NCBI GenBank assembly: GCA_009829735.1
Contig: CM020619.1
Span: 18,419,816 to 18,483,815, forward strand
DNA length: 64,000 nucleotides
Origin: Pyropia yezoensis
Taxonomy: Eukaryota > Rhodophyta > Bangiophyceae > Bangiales > Bangiaceae
Direction of reading: 5' to 3'
The notes beneath the pieces are model-generated. The model saw only the letters and a list, made by a program, of their open reading frames with translations, made no database searches and had not been told where the DNA came from. Made by a program: the position numbers and the translations under genes. Below are positions 1 through 9,461 of this stretch, piece after piece. How positions within the stretch are numbered: the stretch's first letter is position 1; each line of letters begins with the position of its first letter.

Positions 1-1622
1 CTCTGGCCGTAACCGCGCACCCCCCAGGCACAGCGGGTGACCCCCCGCCTCGAGTCCCCCTTCTCCCCTCCCCGACCATGCCCTCCACCCTCCCGAAGCG
101 AATGGGCACCACAAGGCAACCCCGACGAGGGCCGCTGGAAGCTGGGCAACACCGACGGCTGGCCGCATCGTTCCACTCGAGCCATACAGGTGCAACGTGT
201 GGCTGGGAGCAATTTGATAAAGAAAATACGTAGACCAATCAATTGGCGTTTGCGCGACAACAAGCGTGGCTGCTGCACATAGGAGCTTTTCGCTAATAAA
301 TGACGGATCGACGGATCGACCGTTCCTCACCTTTCGCTTCGCGTCACACCCCGACAAGTACATAGTCATTGACCTGTTGATTTGTCCAACTCTTCTCCAT
401 AAGCTGCCTCCCGTTTCACCCAGATCAGCCCGGTGGCCGCTTGTGTGCAATCCGACCGCCGCCACGGGCGAACCACGGCTGCACCGGCACTGCACCCCCC
501 GCCGGTCCTCGCCACATTCCCCACCAGGCCCGGCCTGGCTCCCTGCGGGCCCCCGCCCTTGCCCCAGCACCCAACTTGCTGGTGAAACGGGCCCTGCCGG
601 TAAAGGACACCGTAACGGCCTCCACCGACCCCCCCCCCCCCTTCTCCGTGCGGAGGGGAGCGACGTGGCGGGGGTCGCGGGCCCCGCTGGTGGCGGCTTT
701 GTGCGCTCGGCGGTCAAGTGGTGGAAGAGGGAAGGGGGGGGTGCCACCGTTTAGCGCAGAACGGCGCGCGCCCATCCCCATGCCGCGCGCGTCCAGCACA
801 CCACCGCGGCGGCCGCCCCTCCGCGCGCCCCTCGCTCTGCCTTTTTGCCCCATCACCCTCTGCGACGCTGTGCCGCCACACCCACGCCACCCCCCCCTCC
901 CCTCGGTTGCCCCTTCAGCCTCTCACCCTTCGTCCCCCGGCGCTGGCGCTGCCGCCCCACCCCGCCGCGCCTTTTTCCCGCCTCCCCGCCCCGCACCCCC
1001 CGCTTCTACGCGCGCGCGCACGCACGACGCGACCACAGGCGGGCGGGCCGGCCAGCCGACGACCGGTGCGGGTCTGCCGCGCGTGCACCCTACCCCCTCC
1101 CCCCGCCCCCCCTCGACTCCGCCTCCTCTGGCAAGCCCCCCCCCCCCTTGGTGTTGTCGACGCCCCCGTGGGTGTCGCCGCCTCACAGTGCCCTGTGCCT
1201 CTTTTTTTCTTTTTTTCTCTTTGTTCCCTCTTCCCCCGCGCTGTCTTCCGTGTCGCCCCCCCCCCAGCGCTCTCACCTGTCCCCCTCCGTCCGTGCGGCT
1301 CACTTACCTCTCTCCCCGTGCGGCGCCCGTTGCCGGCCGCGGCCGGCGGCTCGGGCACGCACCCCGTTCTGTCCCCTTTCGCATCCCGCCGCCCGTGCGT
1401 TGTCGCGTTCGCCTTCCCCCCCTCCCCTTGCCCCACGTCCCGCTCGCTTGTCGCCCGTACATTTGTTCCTTCCCGCCTACTCCCTTGCCGGTACCCGTTG
1501 TCTTACGAGCCCCCCCCCGCCCCCTGCCCCCGCACCCACCCACTGTCCATATCAACCTCGGAAACGCCTCCGGCCCCCCCCCCTCGCTCCCCCCCGCTCC
1601 CCGGTCCCTGCTTGCCATCACC
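1..1622. other. Upstream region and pyrimidine-rich leader of the H1-like gene
   Basis: I see no supportable gene here. An AT-richer patch lies at about 190-400 and includes AATAAA at 295-300. From about 880 to 1620 the plus strand is strongly pyrimidine-rich, with C runs and two T runs near 1200-1220, as expected of a promoter or 5' leader. The frame of the downstream gene stays open back to 441. The extra residues are only Pro/Arg/Ser-rich translation of this C-rich DNA and give no recognisable domain, so I treat it as untranslated. Confidence 0.5.
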
Positions 1623-2873
1623 ATGAATCTCCGCTCGCGTACCCGCAGCGGCGGCGCGCCCGAGCCCGCCCCCCCCACGGGCATCACCAAGAAGAAGACG
1701 TCCTCCAGCGCCGGGCGGGGCCGGGGCAAGGCCAAGACGCCCGCAGCGGGCGCTGCCGCCGCCGCCGCCGCTGATGAGGCGGCCATGGAGGTGGTGATGC
1801 CGCCCGCCACGTCGGCCGGCGCCAAGTCGGCGGCCGACGCGGGGAGCGCCGTCGCCGCGCCCGCGGCGGCAGTGGAGGCGGCGGCTGCACCCGCTGAGTC
1901 GGCGGCCAAGGTAGCGGCGTCGGCAAGTGCCAGCGACGCGGACAAGGCCAAGACGATGGTGGTATCTGATGATGCGGTGGCGGCGAGCGTTGTGGCTGAC
2001 GCGCCGGCCAAGGGCGGCGCGGCTGCAAAGAAGGGCGCCGCGGCGTCCAAGAAGGACGCCCCGGCGGCCAAGAAGGAAGCGGCTGCGGCCAAGAAGGACG
2101 CGGCGACCGCCAAGAAGGATGCGGCGGTCGCAAAGAAAGACACCGCAGCTGCCGCGAAGAAGGGTGCAGCGGCCGCAGAAAAGGTCGTGGCGGCCGAATC
2201 GAAGGATGCAGAGGCGGCACCGATGGACACGACGGGGGGTTCGAAGGACCCGACGGCACCGGCAAAGGACTCTGCGGAGCCCGAGAAGAAGGCGGGGGCG
2301 ACGAAGAAGGACGAGGCGCCGTCAAAGAAGGACGCGGAGCCCGCGCAGGCCACCGCGCCGGCAACCTCAGCCGGTGCGAAATCAGCGGCAGACGCGGGCG
2401 GTCCCGACGCGGCGTCCGCGGCGGCCGTGGACGCGGCGGCTGCGCCGGCCGTGTCGGCTGCCGAGGTGGCCGCATCGGCCACCGCCAGCGATGCTGACAA
2501 AGCCAAGACGATGGTGGTGTCTGAGGATGCGGTGGCGGCGAGCGTTGTGGCCGACACGCCGGCCAAGGATGCCGCGGTGACTGGTAAGGACGCGGCGGCG
2601 GCAGACAAGGACACGGAACCGGCGAAGGCTTCTGTGCCGGCCACGTCGGCTGGCGCCAAGTCAGCGGCCGACGCGAGCGGGCCCAACGCGGCATCCGCAG
2701 CGGCAGTGGAGGCGGCGGCTGCGCCGGCCGCGTCGGCGGCCGAGGTGGCCGCGTCGGCCACCGCAAGCGATGCTGACAAGGCCAAAACGGTGGCGGTCTC
2801 TAAGGACGCGGTGGCGGCGAGCGTGGTGGCCGACGTGCCGGCCAATGACGCGACGCCGGCAACCAAGGCATGA
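1623..2873 (+). CDS. Lys/Ala-rich histone H1-like protein with 70-residue repeats
   Basis: This frame predicts a 416-residue basic, low-complexity protein. The N-terminus (residues 1-45) is Arg/Lys-rich (MNLRSRTRSGG, then a KKK run and GRGRGKAK). Residues 61-130 form one 70-residue unit beginning PATSAGAKSAADA. Residues 131-245 are an H1-tail-like block of AAKKDA-type repeats. Two more copies of the 70-residue unit follow. No globular winged-helix domain of canonical H1 is visible, so a linker-histone function is inferred only from composition; a DNA-compacting or nucleolar protein is equally possible. The start at 1623 follows a clean leader and is the first Met before the basic N-terminus. 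The antisense frames are also long, but only as shadows of the Ala codons. Confidence 0.6.
   Translation: MNLRSRTRSGGAPEPAPPTGITKKKTSSSAGRGRGKAKTPAAGAAAAAAADEAAMEVVMPPATSAGAKSAADAGSAVAAPAAAVEAAAAPAESAAKVAASASASDADKAKTMVVSDDAVAASVVADAPAKGGAAAKKGAAASKKDAPAAKKEAAAAKKDAATAKKDAAVAKKDTAAAAKKGAAAAEKVVAAESKDAEAAPMDTTGGSKDPTAPAKDSAEPEKKAGATKKDEAPSKKDAEPAQATAPATSAGAKSAADAGGPDAASAAAVDAAAAPAVSAAEVAASATASDADKAKTMVVSEDAVAASVVADTPAKDAAVTGKDAAAADKDTEPAKASVPATSAGAKSAADASGPNAASAAAVEAAAAPAASAAEVAASATASDADKAKTVAVSKDAVAASVVADVPANDATPATKA
1803..2846 (+). repeat. Three 210-bp coding repeats (1803-2012, 2358-2567, 2637-2846)
   Basis: Each unit is exactly 210 bp (70 codons). Each starts PATSAGAKSAADA and ends in a DAVAASVVAD block followed by xPAK or xPAN. 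Copies 2 and 3 are closest to each other and only 69 bp apart. Copy 1 is separated from copy 2 by the 345-bp Lys-rich block. No indel separates the copies, which suggests in-frame duplication under length constraint or recent homogenisation. Confidence 0.85.
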
Positions 2874-4054
2874 TTGCGTGGCAGGCTCTCTGTGGGGCGG
2901 CACGGCGGCCACGGCCGATCGTAGCCACGTGCGGCGGGACACGGGCGGTTGCGTGCGGTGGGTGTGTGGCGAGGGACGGGGGAGGGGCGGGGAGGCGGTC
3001 CGAGACACCGAAACGAAAAGGATGTACGCGGTGTGTAGGTGCGGGGGGGACCCGCAACATGGGAGGGCGGCGGGACGGCCTCGCGGCAATGGGAGAGGGC
3101 GAGTGGGGGGGTCTGGCGGGCCGCTGCGGCGCGCGGGTGAACAGGCGGGATGGGGCGCCGCGGCGGCGGCGCGTGTCGCGCCCGTGGCGGACCAACCATG
3201 ATCTTGTCTCTTTCTCCGCCTCGCATTACGTGCCGCGCCCCTCCTGCCCCCCCTCGTCCTCTGCGGGCAGTGTGGTCCCGCAGACTCGTCCCAGGACGCG
3301 GGGCGGGCCTCTTTGAGATGCTCTCCGCGCAGGCGGCGCCACTGGCCGCGTGGCCTTGTCCCGCCCGCCACCCGCCGTCCCGCTAGGGGCACTCGGTGGT
3401 GGGGCCTGCGTCGCCGCACCACCGAGTGCCCCTAGCGGGACGGTGCGCTCGACGCGGGCGGCGGCGCCGGCCGCCGCCCGCTTCGGGCGAAAGCCTCGGC
3501 GCACCCACAGCCGCCGCCCGCTCCCACCAGCGCACCGCCTCATCCTTCCCCGGCTGCGGCCTCCTCCGCCCCCAACCAGCCGGCCCTGACGACAAGTTGC
3601 TTTGGCATGTACCGTACTTTGCAGTTGGACACGCGGAGAAGACCTACACCAACAGCCGCAGCCAGCAGCGGCAGCTTTGCCGACAACCAGAGGCGGCCAA
3701 GGCAGTCGGCCAAGACAGAGGCGTGGAGCATCCGCGCTCGACGTGGGCGTCGGTCTCTTCTCCGGGGCTACTTTGTGTCGCGCGGGGCCCCCGCGCCACT
3801 CCACCGCGGCGGCGCCGCTGCCTTGGCCGTTGGCGCTGCGGCGGCAATCCGTTGGCGCGGCGGCGGCAGTCCCCTCGGCGGCTGCGGTCCCCCCCCGCCC
3901 CGAGCACAGCCTGCCCGCCGCACTCGACATGACGTGGACGCGGTAACAGGCTCGTTGTTGCGTCGTCCCGCTCCATCCAGCCCTTCCAACGATCCCCCTT
4001 TCCCCGCCCCCCCTCTCCCCTTCGCTCTTTTTTTTTTTTTTTTTTTTTGCCACC
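2874..4054. other. Spacer between H1-like gene and PsuG-PfkB gene
   Basis: No gene is supported. The spacer holds the 3' flank of the H1-like gene, the 27-bp inverted repeat described separately, and a C/T-rich leader ending in a 21-base T run (4028-4048). That run is directly before the gccaccATG start context of the next gene. Long open frames on both strands here are low-complexity products of GC-rich DNA. Confidence 0.5.
3375..3443. repeat. Perfect 27-bp inverted repeat with 15-nt loop
   Basis: The left arm 3375-3401 and right arm 3417-3443 are exact reverse complements over 27 bases and are separated by 15 bases. The outer flanks do not pair. It could form a very stable RNA hairpin or a cruciform. 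It lies about 500 bp past the H1-like stop codon and 610 bp before the next start. It may be a transcript 3'-end or processing structure, or the remnant of a small inverted-repeat element. Confidence 0.85.
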
Positions 4055-6583
4055 ATGCCCCTGGGCTCGCCCATCCGCGTGGGCGCGGCGGTCGCCGCAG
4101 CGCTGGCGGAGGGCGGCCCCGTCGTTGCCCTCGAGTCGACCATCATCTGCCACGGCATGCCGTACCCCGCCAACCACACTACCGCGGTCGCCCTCGAGGC
4201 GGCCGTCCGCGCGGCCGGGGCGGTGCCCGCCACGGTGGCGCTGCTGGCGGGGGTCCCCACCGTCGGCGTTGACGCGGCGGGGCTGGCGCACCTGGCCGCG
4301 TCGGGGGGGGGGGTGCGCAAGGTGGGGCGCCGCGGCCTGGCCGCCGCCGTTGCCGCCGGCGTCGACGGCGCCACAACGGTCAGCGCCACGGCGGCGGTGG
4401 CGGCGGCGGTGGGGGTGCGCGTGTTTGCAACGGGCGGCCTGGGGGGGGTCCACCGGGGGGTGGCCGCAAGCTGGGATATTTCCGAGGACGTGGCGGCGCT
4501 CGCGGCGGTGCGCGTGGCGGTGGTGTGTGCGGGTATTAAGAGCCTGGTGGACGTGGCCAAGAGCCTCGAGGCGCTGGAGAGCGCGGGCGTTGGCGTCTAC
4601 ACCCTTCTCACAGAGGCTGAGGGCGGTGGTGACGGCAGAGGTGGTGACGGCAGCAGCGGCGGTGAGCGTGGCGGCGGCGGCAGCGGCGGCGGCGGCGGCG
4701 GTGGCGGCGGCGGTGGCGGCGGCGTCGGCGGCGGCGGTGCCCCTTCCCCATCCGTGCCCCCGTTCCCCGCCTTCTACACCCGCGACAGCGGTGTCCCGTC
4801 CCCCGCGGTGCTGCCCTCCATCTCTGGGGCGGCGGCGCTGCTTGTCGCGGCCGACCGCCTGCCCACCTCCCCCGCCGGGGAGGTGATTGCGGTACCCGTC
4901 CCCGCGGCGGCCGCCGCCGACGGCGCGGTCGTTGGTGCCGCCATTGACACGGCGTTGGCCGAGGCGGGCGCGTCAGGCCTGTCTGGGCCCGCCGTCACCC
5001 CCTTTCTCCTCCGCCGCGTGGCAGAGCTGTCGGGGGGGGCGTCGCTTGCCGCCAATGTGGCGCTGGCCAAGAATAATGCTGCCGTCGCGGGGCGGCTCGC
5101 GGTGGCCTACGCGGCGGCGCGGCGGAGGGCAGCGGGGGCGGGGGCGGGCGTCCCCACGCTGTCGTCGGTGTCGCCACCATTGGCGCCCGCGGTAGGCGTG
5201 CCGGCAGGGAAGGTGACGGGCGGGGCGGCCGTCGATGGGGGCGCTGGCGGTGGCATTGGCGGCGGCGGCAGCGGCGGCGGTGTCCAGGCGGGCGGCGCGC
5301 CTGCCGCCCCCCGTTTGGTCATCCTTGGCGCGATTGTGAGGGACATCCACGCGGCGGCCGGCGGCAGCGGCGGCGCAACGGGCGGCACCAGCAACCCCGG
5401 CGTCATCCATCCCCCTGCCATGGGCGGTGTTGCGCACAACATTGCCCTGGCAGCGGCACGGACGGGGCTGCTGGGCCGTCACGAGCTGCTGCTCGTCGCC
5501 CCCACCGCTGCCGCCTCCGCCGACGCTGGCGCGGCCACATTGCCTGCGGGCGGTGGCGGCGGCGGCGGCGGCGGTGGCGGCGGCACGCCACGGCTGCCGC
5601 CCAGCCTGCTCGCCCATCTCAACGCCGTCGGTCTCTCCCCCGCCGGCCTGGTACCCGTTCCCGGGTGCCGGCCGCCCACGTACCTTGCCGTCCACGATGG
5701 CGCGAGTGGGGAGCTCCTGGTGGGCGTCGCGGACATGGCCCTCCCCGCCACCCCCTGGCTGCACCGCGCCCCCCCACCGGTGACGGCGGCGGTCGCCACC
5801 GCGGTGGTGCTGGTCGTTGACGCAAACGTGGGCGCCGACGACGTGGCCGCCGCGGTGGCGGCGGCGGACCCCGCCGCGACGCTGTGGCTGGAGCCCGTGT
5901 CGGTGGCCAAGGCGGCGCGCCTCGCGGCGCTGCCGCCGGCGGTGCTCGGGCGGGTCGACTGGGTTTCCCCAAACGGAGCGGAGCTGCGGTCGCTGGCCGC
6001 CGCGCTGGCTGCTCGCCGCGGCAGTGGTGACGGCAACGGCAGTGGCAGCGGTGACGATGCCGCCTGCGACGTCAAGGGCGGCGGCGCGTTCCGTCGGCCC
6101 CCCAGCACCGGCGTCGCCGCCGGCGTCACCGCCACCGACCGGGACGCTGCCGCCGACGATGTGGCGGCAGCGACGCTCCTCCGTGCCGGCATCCGCAACG
6201 TGCTGCTGACGCGCGGCGCGGACGGGGTGGTGTGGTACCGCCGCTCTGGCGGCGGTGGCGGCAGTGGCGGTGGTGGGGGTGGCGCCCGCGTCGCCCGCAC
6301 CGCCCTGCCAGCGGTGGCGTCGGTGCGGGTGGCGTCCACGACCGGCGCGGGGGATACGCTGGTGGGGGTGGTGGCCGCCGCGGTGGCGGCTGCGGCGGCG
6401 GCACGCACGGACGGGGGGGGGGCGCTGGACGGCCTTGCGGGGGAGGCGCGGGTGGTGGCGGCGCTGCGGCTGGGCATGGCCGGGGCCGCGGAGAGCGTGG
6501 CGGGCGTCCCGGCCGTGGCGGGGGCGGCGCAGCTCGACTGGCGGCGCCTGCGTACGGCAGCGGGCGTGCGGGGCCGACTGTAG
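4055..6583 (+). CDS. Pseudouridine-5'-phosphate glycosidase / PfkB sugar kinase fusion
   Basis: This is an 842-residue bifunctional enzyme for pseudouridine breakdown. The kinase would make pseudouridine 5'-phosphate and the glycosidase would split it to uracil and ribose 5-phosphate. The glycosidase occupies about residues 1-350: VALESTIICHGMPYP (Glu27), GATTV, VFATGGLGGVHR, WDIS (Asp141) and CAGIKS (Lys162, the Schiff-base lysine position of PsuG/YeiN), then FPAFYTRDSG and LAANVALAKNNA. The PfkB domain starts near residue 418, has GGVAHNIALAAARTG and ends with TTGAGDTLVG, where Asp767 is the expected catalytic base. Gly-rich insertions (about residues 189-232, 385-415 and 495-512) are extra to the family. 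The same fusion order is known in other eukaryotes. The start has a good context (gccaccATGc) after a T run. Confidence 0.9.
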   Translation: MPLGSPIRVGAAVAAALAEGGPVVALESTIICHGMPYPANHTTAVALEAAVRAAGAVPATVALLAGVPTVGVDAAGLAHLAASGGGVRKVGRRGLAAAVAAGVDGATTVSATAAVAAAVGVRVFATGGLGGVHRGVAASWDISEDVAALAAVRVAVVCAGIKSLVDVAKSLEALESAGVGVYTLLTEAEGGGDGRGGDGSSGGERGGGGSGGGGGGGGGGGGGVGGGGAPSPSVPPFPAFYTRDSGVPSPAVLPSISGAAALLVAADRLPTSPAGEVIAVPVPAAAAADGAVVGAAIDTALAEAGASGLSGPAVTPFLLRRVAELSGGASLAANVALAKNNAAVAGRLAVAYAAARRRAAGAGAGVPTLSSVSPPLAPAVGVPAGKVTGGAAVDGGAGGGIGGGGSGGGVQAGGAPAAPRLVILGAIVRDIHAAAGGSGGATGGTSNPGVIHPPAMGGVAHNIALAAARTGLLGRHELLLVAPTAAASADAGAATLPAGGGGGGGGGGGGTPRLPPSLLAHLNAVGLSPAGLVPVPGCRPPTYLAVHDGASGELLVGVADMALPATPWLHRAPPPVTAAVATAVVLVVDANVGADDVAAAVAAADPAATLWLEPVSVAKAARLAALPPAVLGRVDWVSPNGAELRSLAAALAARRGSGDGNGSGSGDDAACDVKGGGAFRRPPSTGVAAGVTATDRDAAADDVAAATLLRAGIRNVLLTRGADGVVWYRRSGGGGGSGGGGGGARVARTALPAVASVRVASTTGAGDTLVGVVAAAVAAAAAARTDGGGALDGLAGEARVVAALRLGMAGAAESVAGVPAVAGAAQLDWRRLRTAAGVRGRL

Positions 6584-7184
6584 GAAGGGAGCGGGGCGGG
6601 ATCGGCCTGGCGATGCGCGCGGGGCCCCGAATGGAAGGGGTGTGCGGGTGGGAGGCGGGAGGGGATGCGGTGCTGGAGGGGGTGGCGGCGCACCGCTGGG
6701 AGGCGGCGTCCGTGATGGAGATGGGCGCGTCAGCAGGTTGCAACCTGTTTATTGTTCGTGGTTCCTCGCGTCCAGAGCACCACGCGGCGCGCCTGGTCAC
6801 GCCTAGGCTGTCCATCCGCTACGCCGCGATCTCAGGAACAAAATACAAAGGCGGCCAGGGGGAAGCGCTCCCAGACGTGCGTTGCTGACGTCGCCGCCAT
6901 TAGCGACGGGGAAAGGCAGGAGCACGGCCAGCGAGCCGCCGCGAGACCGCCGCGAGGCCGCCGCGCCGTGCCTGACAGGGGGCCGACAGCAGCGGGGTCC
7001 CCACGTTGGGGGAACGTGACAACCGGCGCCCACCCGTGACAGGGTGGCGCGGCCGCTCGGATGCGCTGCCACCGACGATGGGCGCCCAGGAGCCCCCATG
7101 AGCACTCACGCTTACCTTCCCTGCCCCTCTCCATCACTTAGTCTCCCCCTCGTTCCTCACCAGCCAGCCCAAACGTCGGCTCAT
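6584..7184. other. Convergent intergenic spacer
   Basis: This is the 3' flank shared by the PsuG-PfkB gene (+) and the P450 gene (-). A perfect 14-bp palindrome lies at 6734-6747, just before a TTTATTG stretch. No further gene is supported. Confidence 0.5.
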
Positions 7185-9461
7185 CTACTCGAACGACGAT
7201 GCAACGACGGACGCCTCGCCAGAGGCCGGCGCCGGTGCCCGCGCGGGCACGTAGCTGGGCCGCCGCCGCAGGCGCATGTCCATCCCCGACGGAAAACTGA
7301 CCGTGCTCGCGTACTCGGCCTCGAGGGTGTTGGTCGTCCGCTTCAGCACAAACCGGCGGAGGACCATGGCGAGGATGATCTTGGACTCGAGCACCGCGAT
7401 CCGCGCGCCGAGGCACACGCGGGGGCCCGCGCCAAAGGGGATGTGCGCCAGCGGGTGCCGCCCCGCCGCTTCCGCCGGTTCAAACCGCTCGGGCCGAAAC
7501 GCCTCGGCGTCGGGCCACAGCGTCTCGAGCCGGCCCAGCGCGTAGGGCGACATGAGCACCGACGAGCCGGCGGGGACGGCGTAGCCGGCCACTACGTCGT
7601 CCGCCGCCGACACGCGGCCGACGAGGGCGGTCGGTGGGTACAGGCGGAGGGCCTCGTTGAGGACGTGGCCCAGGTACTCGAGCTGGTCCACGTCGGCGGG
7701 CGTCACGGGGTCGCGGTCGCCCAGGTGGGTGCGGAGCTCATCCAGGATCTTGTCGCACACCCGCTCGTCGCCAGCTACGAGGAAGAGGGTGGCACCCAGC
7801 GCCGAGGCGGTCGTCTCGTGGCCAGCAAAGATGACGTCGTGCACGTCCCAACGGAGGTCGTCGTCGGTAAACGCCGCGCCAGTGCGGTCCGAGTCGCGCG
7901 CGGCGAGCAGCAGGCCAAGCAGGTCGGTGCGGGGGGGCGGCAGCGCCGCGGCGCCGCCACTCGCGGCCGCTGCCGCCGCCGCGGCGGCCGCCGCGCTGGC
8001 ACTCTCCGGCACGGCATCCGACTCGCCCACCGCCGACAGCGCCGCCTCGGTCTTTTCCGCCGACAGCCGCGCGCGGCGCGCGCGGATGAGCGACAGCTCA
8101 ATATCCCGCAGCTTGTCCATGTCATCCTCAATCGCCGCCCGTGCGGGCGTGCGCATAACCCGCCACAGGGGGAGGGGGCTCTTGACCAGGTCCAGCACCC
8201 CCGCCAGCACCCGCGACAAGCGGGTCTCGATCTCGTGGCCGCCCGCGTCCATGGCGCCAAACTCGACCCCAAACGCAAACGCGCCAATCGTGTCGAGAGC
8301 GAGCAGCCGCATGTCTGCGTGCACGTTGATGACCGACCCGAGCTTCCCCGGCCGCGCCCACAGGTTGTCGAGCAGGTAGGACGCGTGGTGGCCCACCGAG
8401 TCGCAAAACGACTGCAGCAGGGCGGGCGACCGAAACGCCCCCGACGCTGCCCGCCGGTGGACAGCCCAATACTTGCCCTGCGAAAAGACCAGGCCGCGGA
8501 GGGTGCCCGCATACAGCAGGCGCTCAAAACCAATGGGCACCCAGCGGCCCAGGTAGTTGCGCGCGTTGGCCGACAGCACGTGGTGCAGCGCCTCTGGGTC
8601 AGTGAGCAGCAGCAGCCGGTCGCCGAGGATCTGGAACTTGACAAACGGGCCATACCGCCGCGCGTACGACAGCATCACGTCATTAAGGCCGGTAAATGCA
8701 ACGTCCAGGGCGTTGCCGACAATGGGGAAGGGGGTCGGGCCGGGCGCCGCCGACAGGGGCAGCGCGTCTGCGTACGCGACGGTGGCGGCGGTGGTGGCCT
8801 TGGTCGCCGCACGCCGCGTCGCGGACCGCAGCACGGCGGGAGCAGCCAGCGGAGAGGCCAGGCTGGTAACGTCCTCCTCCTCCCCGACGGGGGGGGACGC
8901 GGCGCCATTGACTGCCTCGCCATTGCTCGCCTCGAGACCATGGTGGGGACACCCATTCCCGGCGGCGGTCGCCAAAACGGGCGCGGCACCCTCCCCAGGC
9001 TCGCCAGCCGCTGGCACGCCCGCCGGGTCCCTCCCCCCGACCGCCACCCTATTCACGGCCGCGGCGCCATTCCCAGCGGCGGCGCCATTCACAGCGGCCG
9101 CCCCGTCTCCAGCGGCAGCCATATCCATCCCAGCGCCATTCGACGGCAACCTGCCAGCGGGCGTGGGCGGCGGTGGCGGCTCCCCTGCGCCGCCGCCCCC
9201 ATCAACCGCGCACCGCAGCAGCGGCAGCCGCCTCCGCCGCGCGCCCGCCGGGGCGGCCGGCCGACAGAGCGGTGGTGGTGGGGGCGAAAGCGGCGGGTGC
9301 CGGCCGCACCGTCGGCTGCTGCCCGTACCCCCAACGGCAGCGGCGGCGGCGGCGGCGGCGGCGGCCCGCCGCGGCAGCGACGGCGACGCCACAAAGGCGG
9401 TGGCGGTCATGGCGGTGGGGGTGGGGACGGAAGCGACGGGGGGGGCACCGGCGGCGGGCAT
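7185..9461 (-). CDS. Cytochrome P450, CYP97-like candidate
   Basis: This is a 758-residue P450. Conserved features in order are: Pro-rich entry to the fold (GPTPFPIVGNALD), YGPFVKFQILG, a helix-C WAVHRR, I-helix AGHETTAS (oxygen activation), ExxR in NEALRLYPP, RPERF, and the haem loop FGAGPRVCLG with the axial Cys near residue 683. About 240 N-terminal residues are Ala/Pro/Arg-rich and hydroxylated, like a plastid transit peptide. They are followed by another Ala/Pro/Gly-rich stretch, which makes the protein longer than usual P450s (about 500-640). In algae the CYP97 clan hydroxylates carotenoid rings in plastids. The clan assignment is a guess from overall resemblance; the P450 fold is certain. 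The Met at 9461 is chosen because upstream codons (open to 9887) are featureless. Confidence 0.85.
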   Translation of the reverse strand: MPAAGAPPVASVPTPTAMTATAFVASPSLPRRAAAAAAAAAAVGGTGSSRRCGRHPPLSPPPPPLCRPAAPAGARRRRLPLLRCAVDGGGGAGEPPPPPTPAGRLPSNGAGMDMAAAGDGAAAVNGAAAGNGAAAVNRVAVGGRDPAGVPAAGEPGEGAAPVLATAAGNGCPHHGLEASNGEAVNGAASPPVGEEEDVTSLASPLAAPAVLRSATRRAATKATTAATVAYADALPLSAAPGPTPFPIVGNALDVAFTGLNDVMLSYARRYGPFVKFQILGDRLLLLTDPEALHHVLSANARNYLGRWVPIGFERLLYAGTLRGLVFSQGKYWAVHRRAASGAFRSPALLQSFCDSVGHHASYLLDNLWARPGKLGSVINVHADMRLLALDTIGAFAFGVEFGAMDAGGHEIETRLSRVLAGVLDLVKSPLPLWRVMRTPARAAIEDDMDKLRDIELSLIRARRARLSAEKTEAALSAVGESDAVPESASAAAAAAAAAAASGGAAALPPPRTDLLGLLLAARDSDRTGAAFTDDDLRWDVHDVIFAGHETTASALGATLFLVAGDERVCDKILDELRTHLGDRDPVTPADVDQLEYLGHVLNEALRLYPPTALVGRVSAADDVVAGYAVPAGSSVLMSPYALGRLETLWPDAEAFRPERFEPAEAAGRHPLAHIPFGAGPRVCLGARIAVLESKIILAMVLRRFVLKRTTNTLEAEYASTVSFPSGMDMRLRRRPSYVPARAPAPASGEASVVASSFE

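Noticed and set aside
441..1622. N-terminal extension of the H1-like frame to 441
   Set aside because: It only translates C/T-rich leader DNA as Pro/Arg/Ser; no domain, and a natural start lies at 1623.
1304..3226. 640-codon minus-strand frame opposite the H1-like gene
   Set aside because: Shadow of the Ala/Lys codons: its Ala/Ser-rich product mirrors the repeats of the real gene.
3226..4560. 444-codon minus frame across the PsuG-PfkB start
   Set aside because: Low-complexity product, crosses a T run and the 5' end of a well-supported gene.
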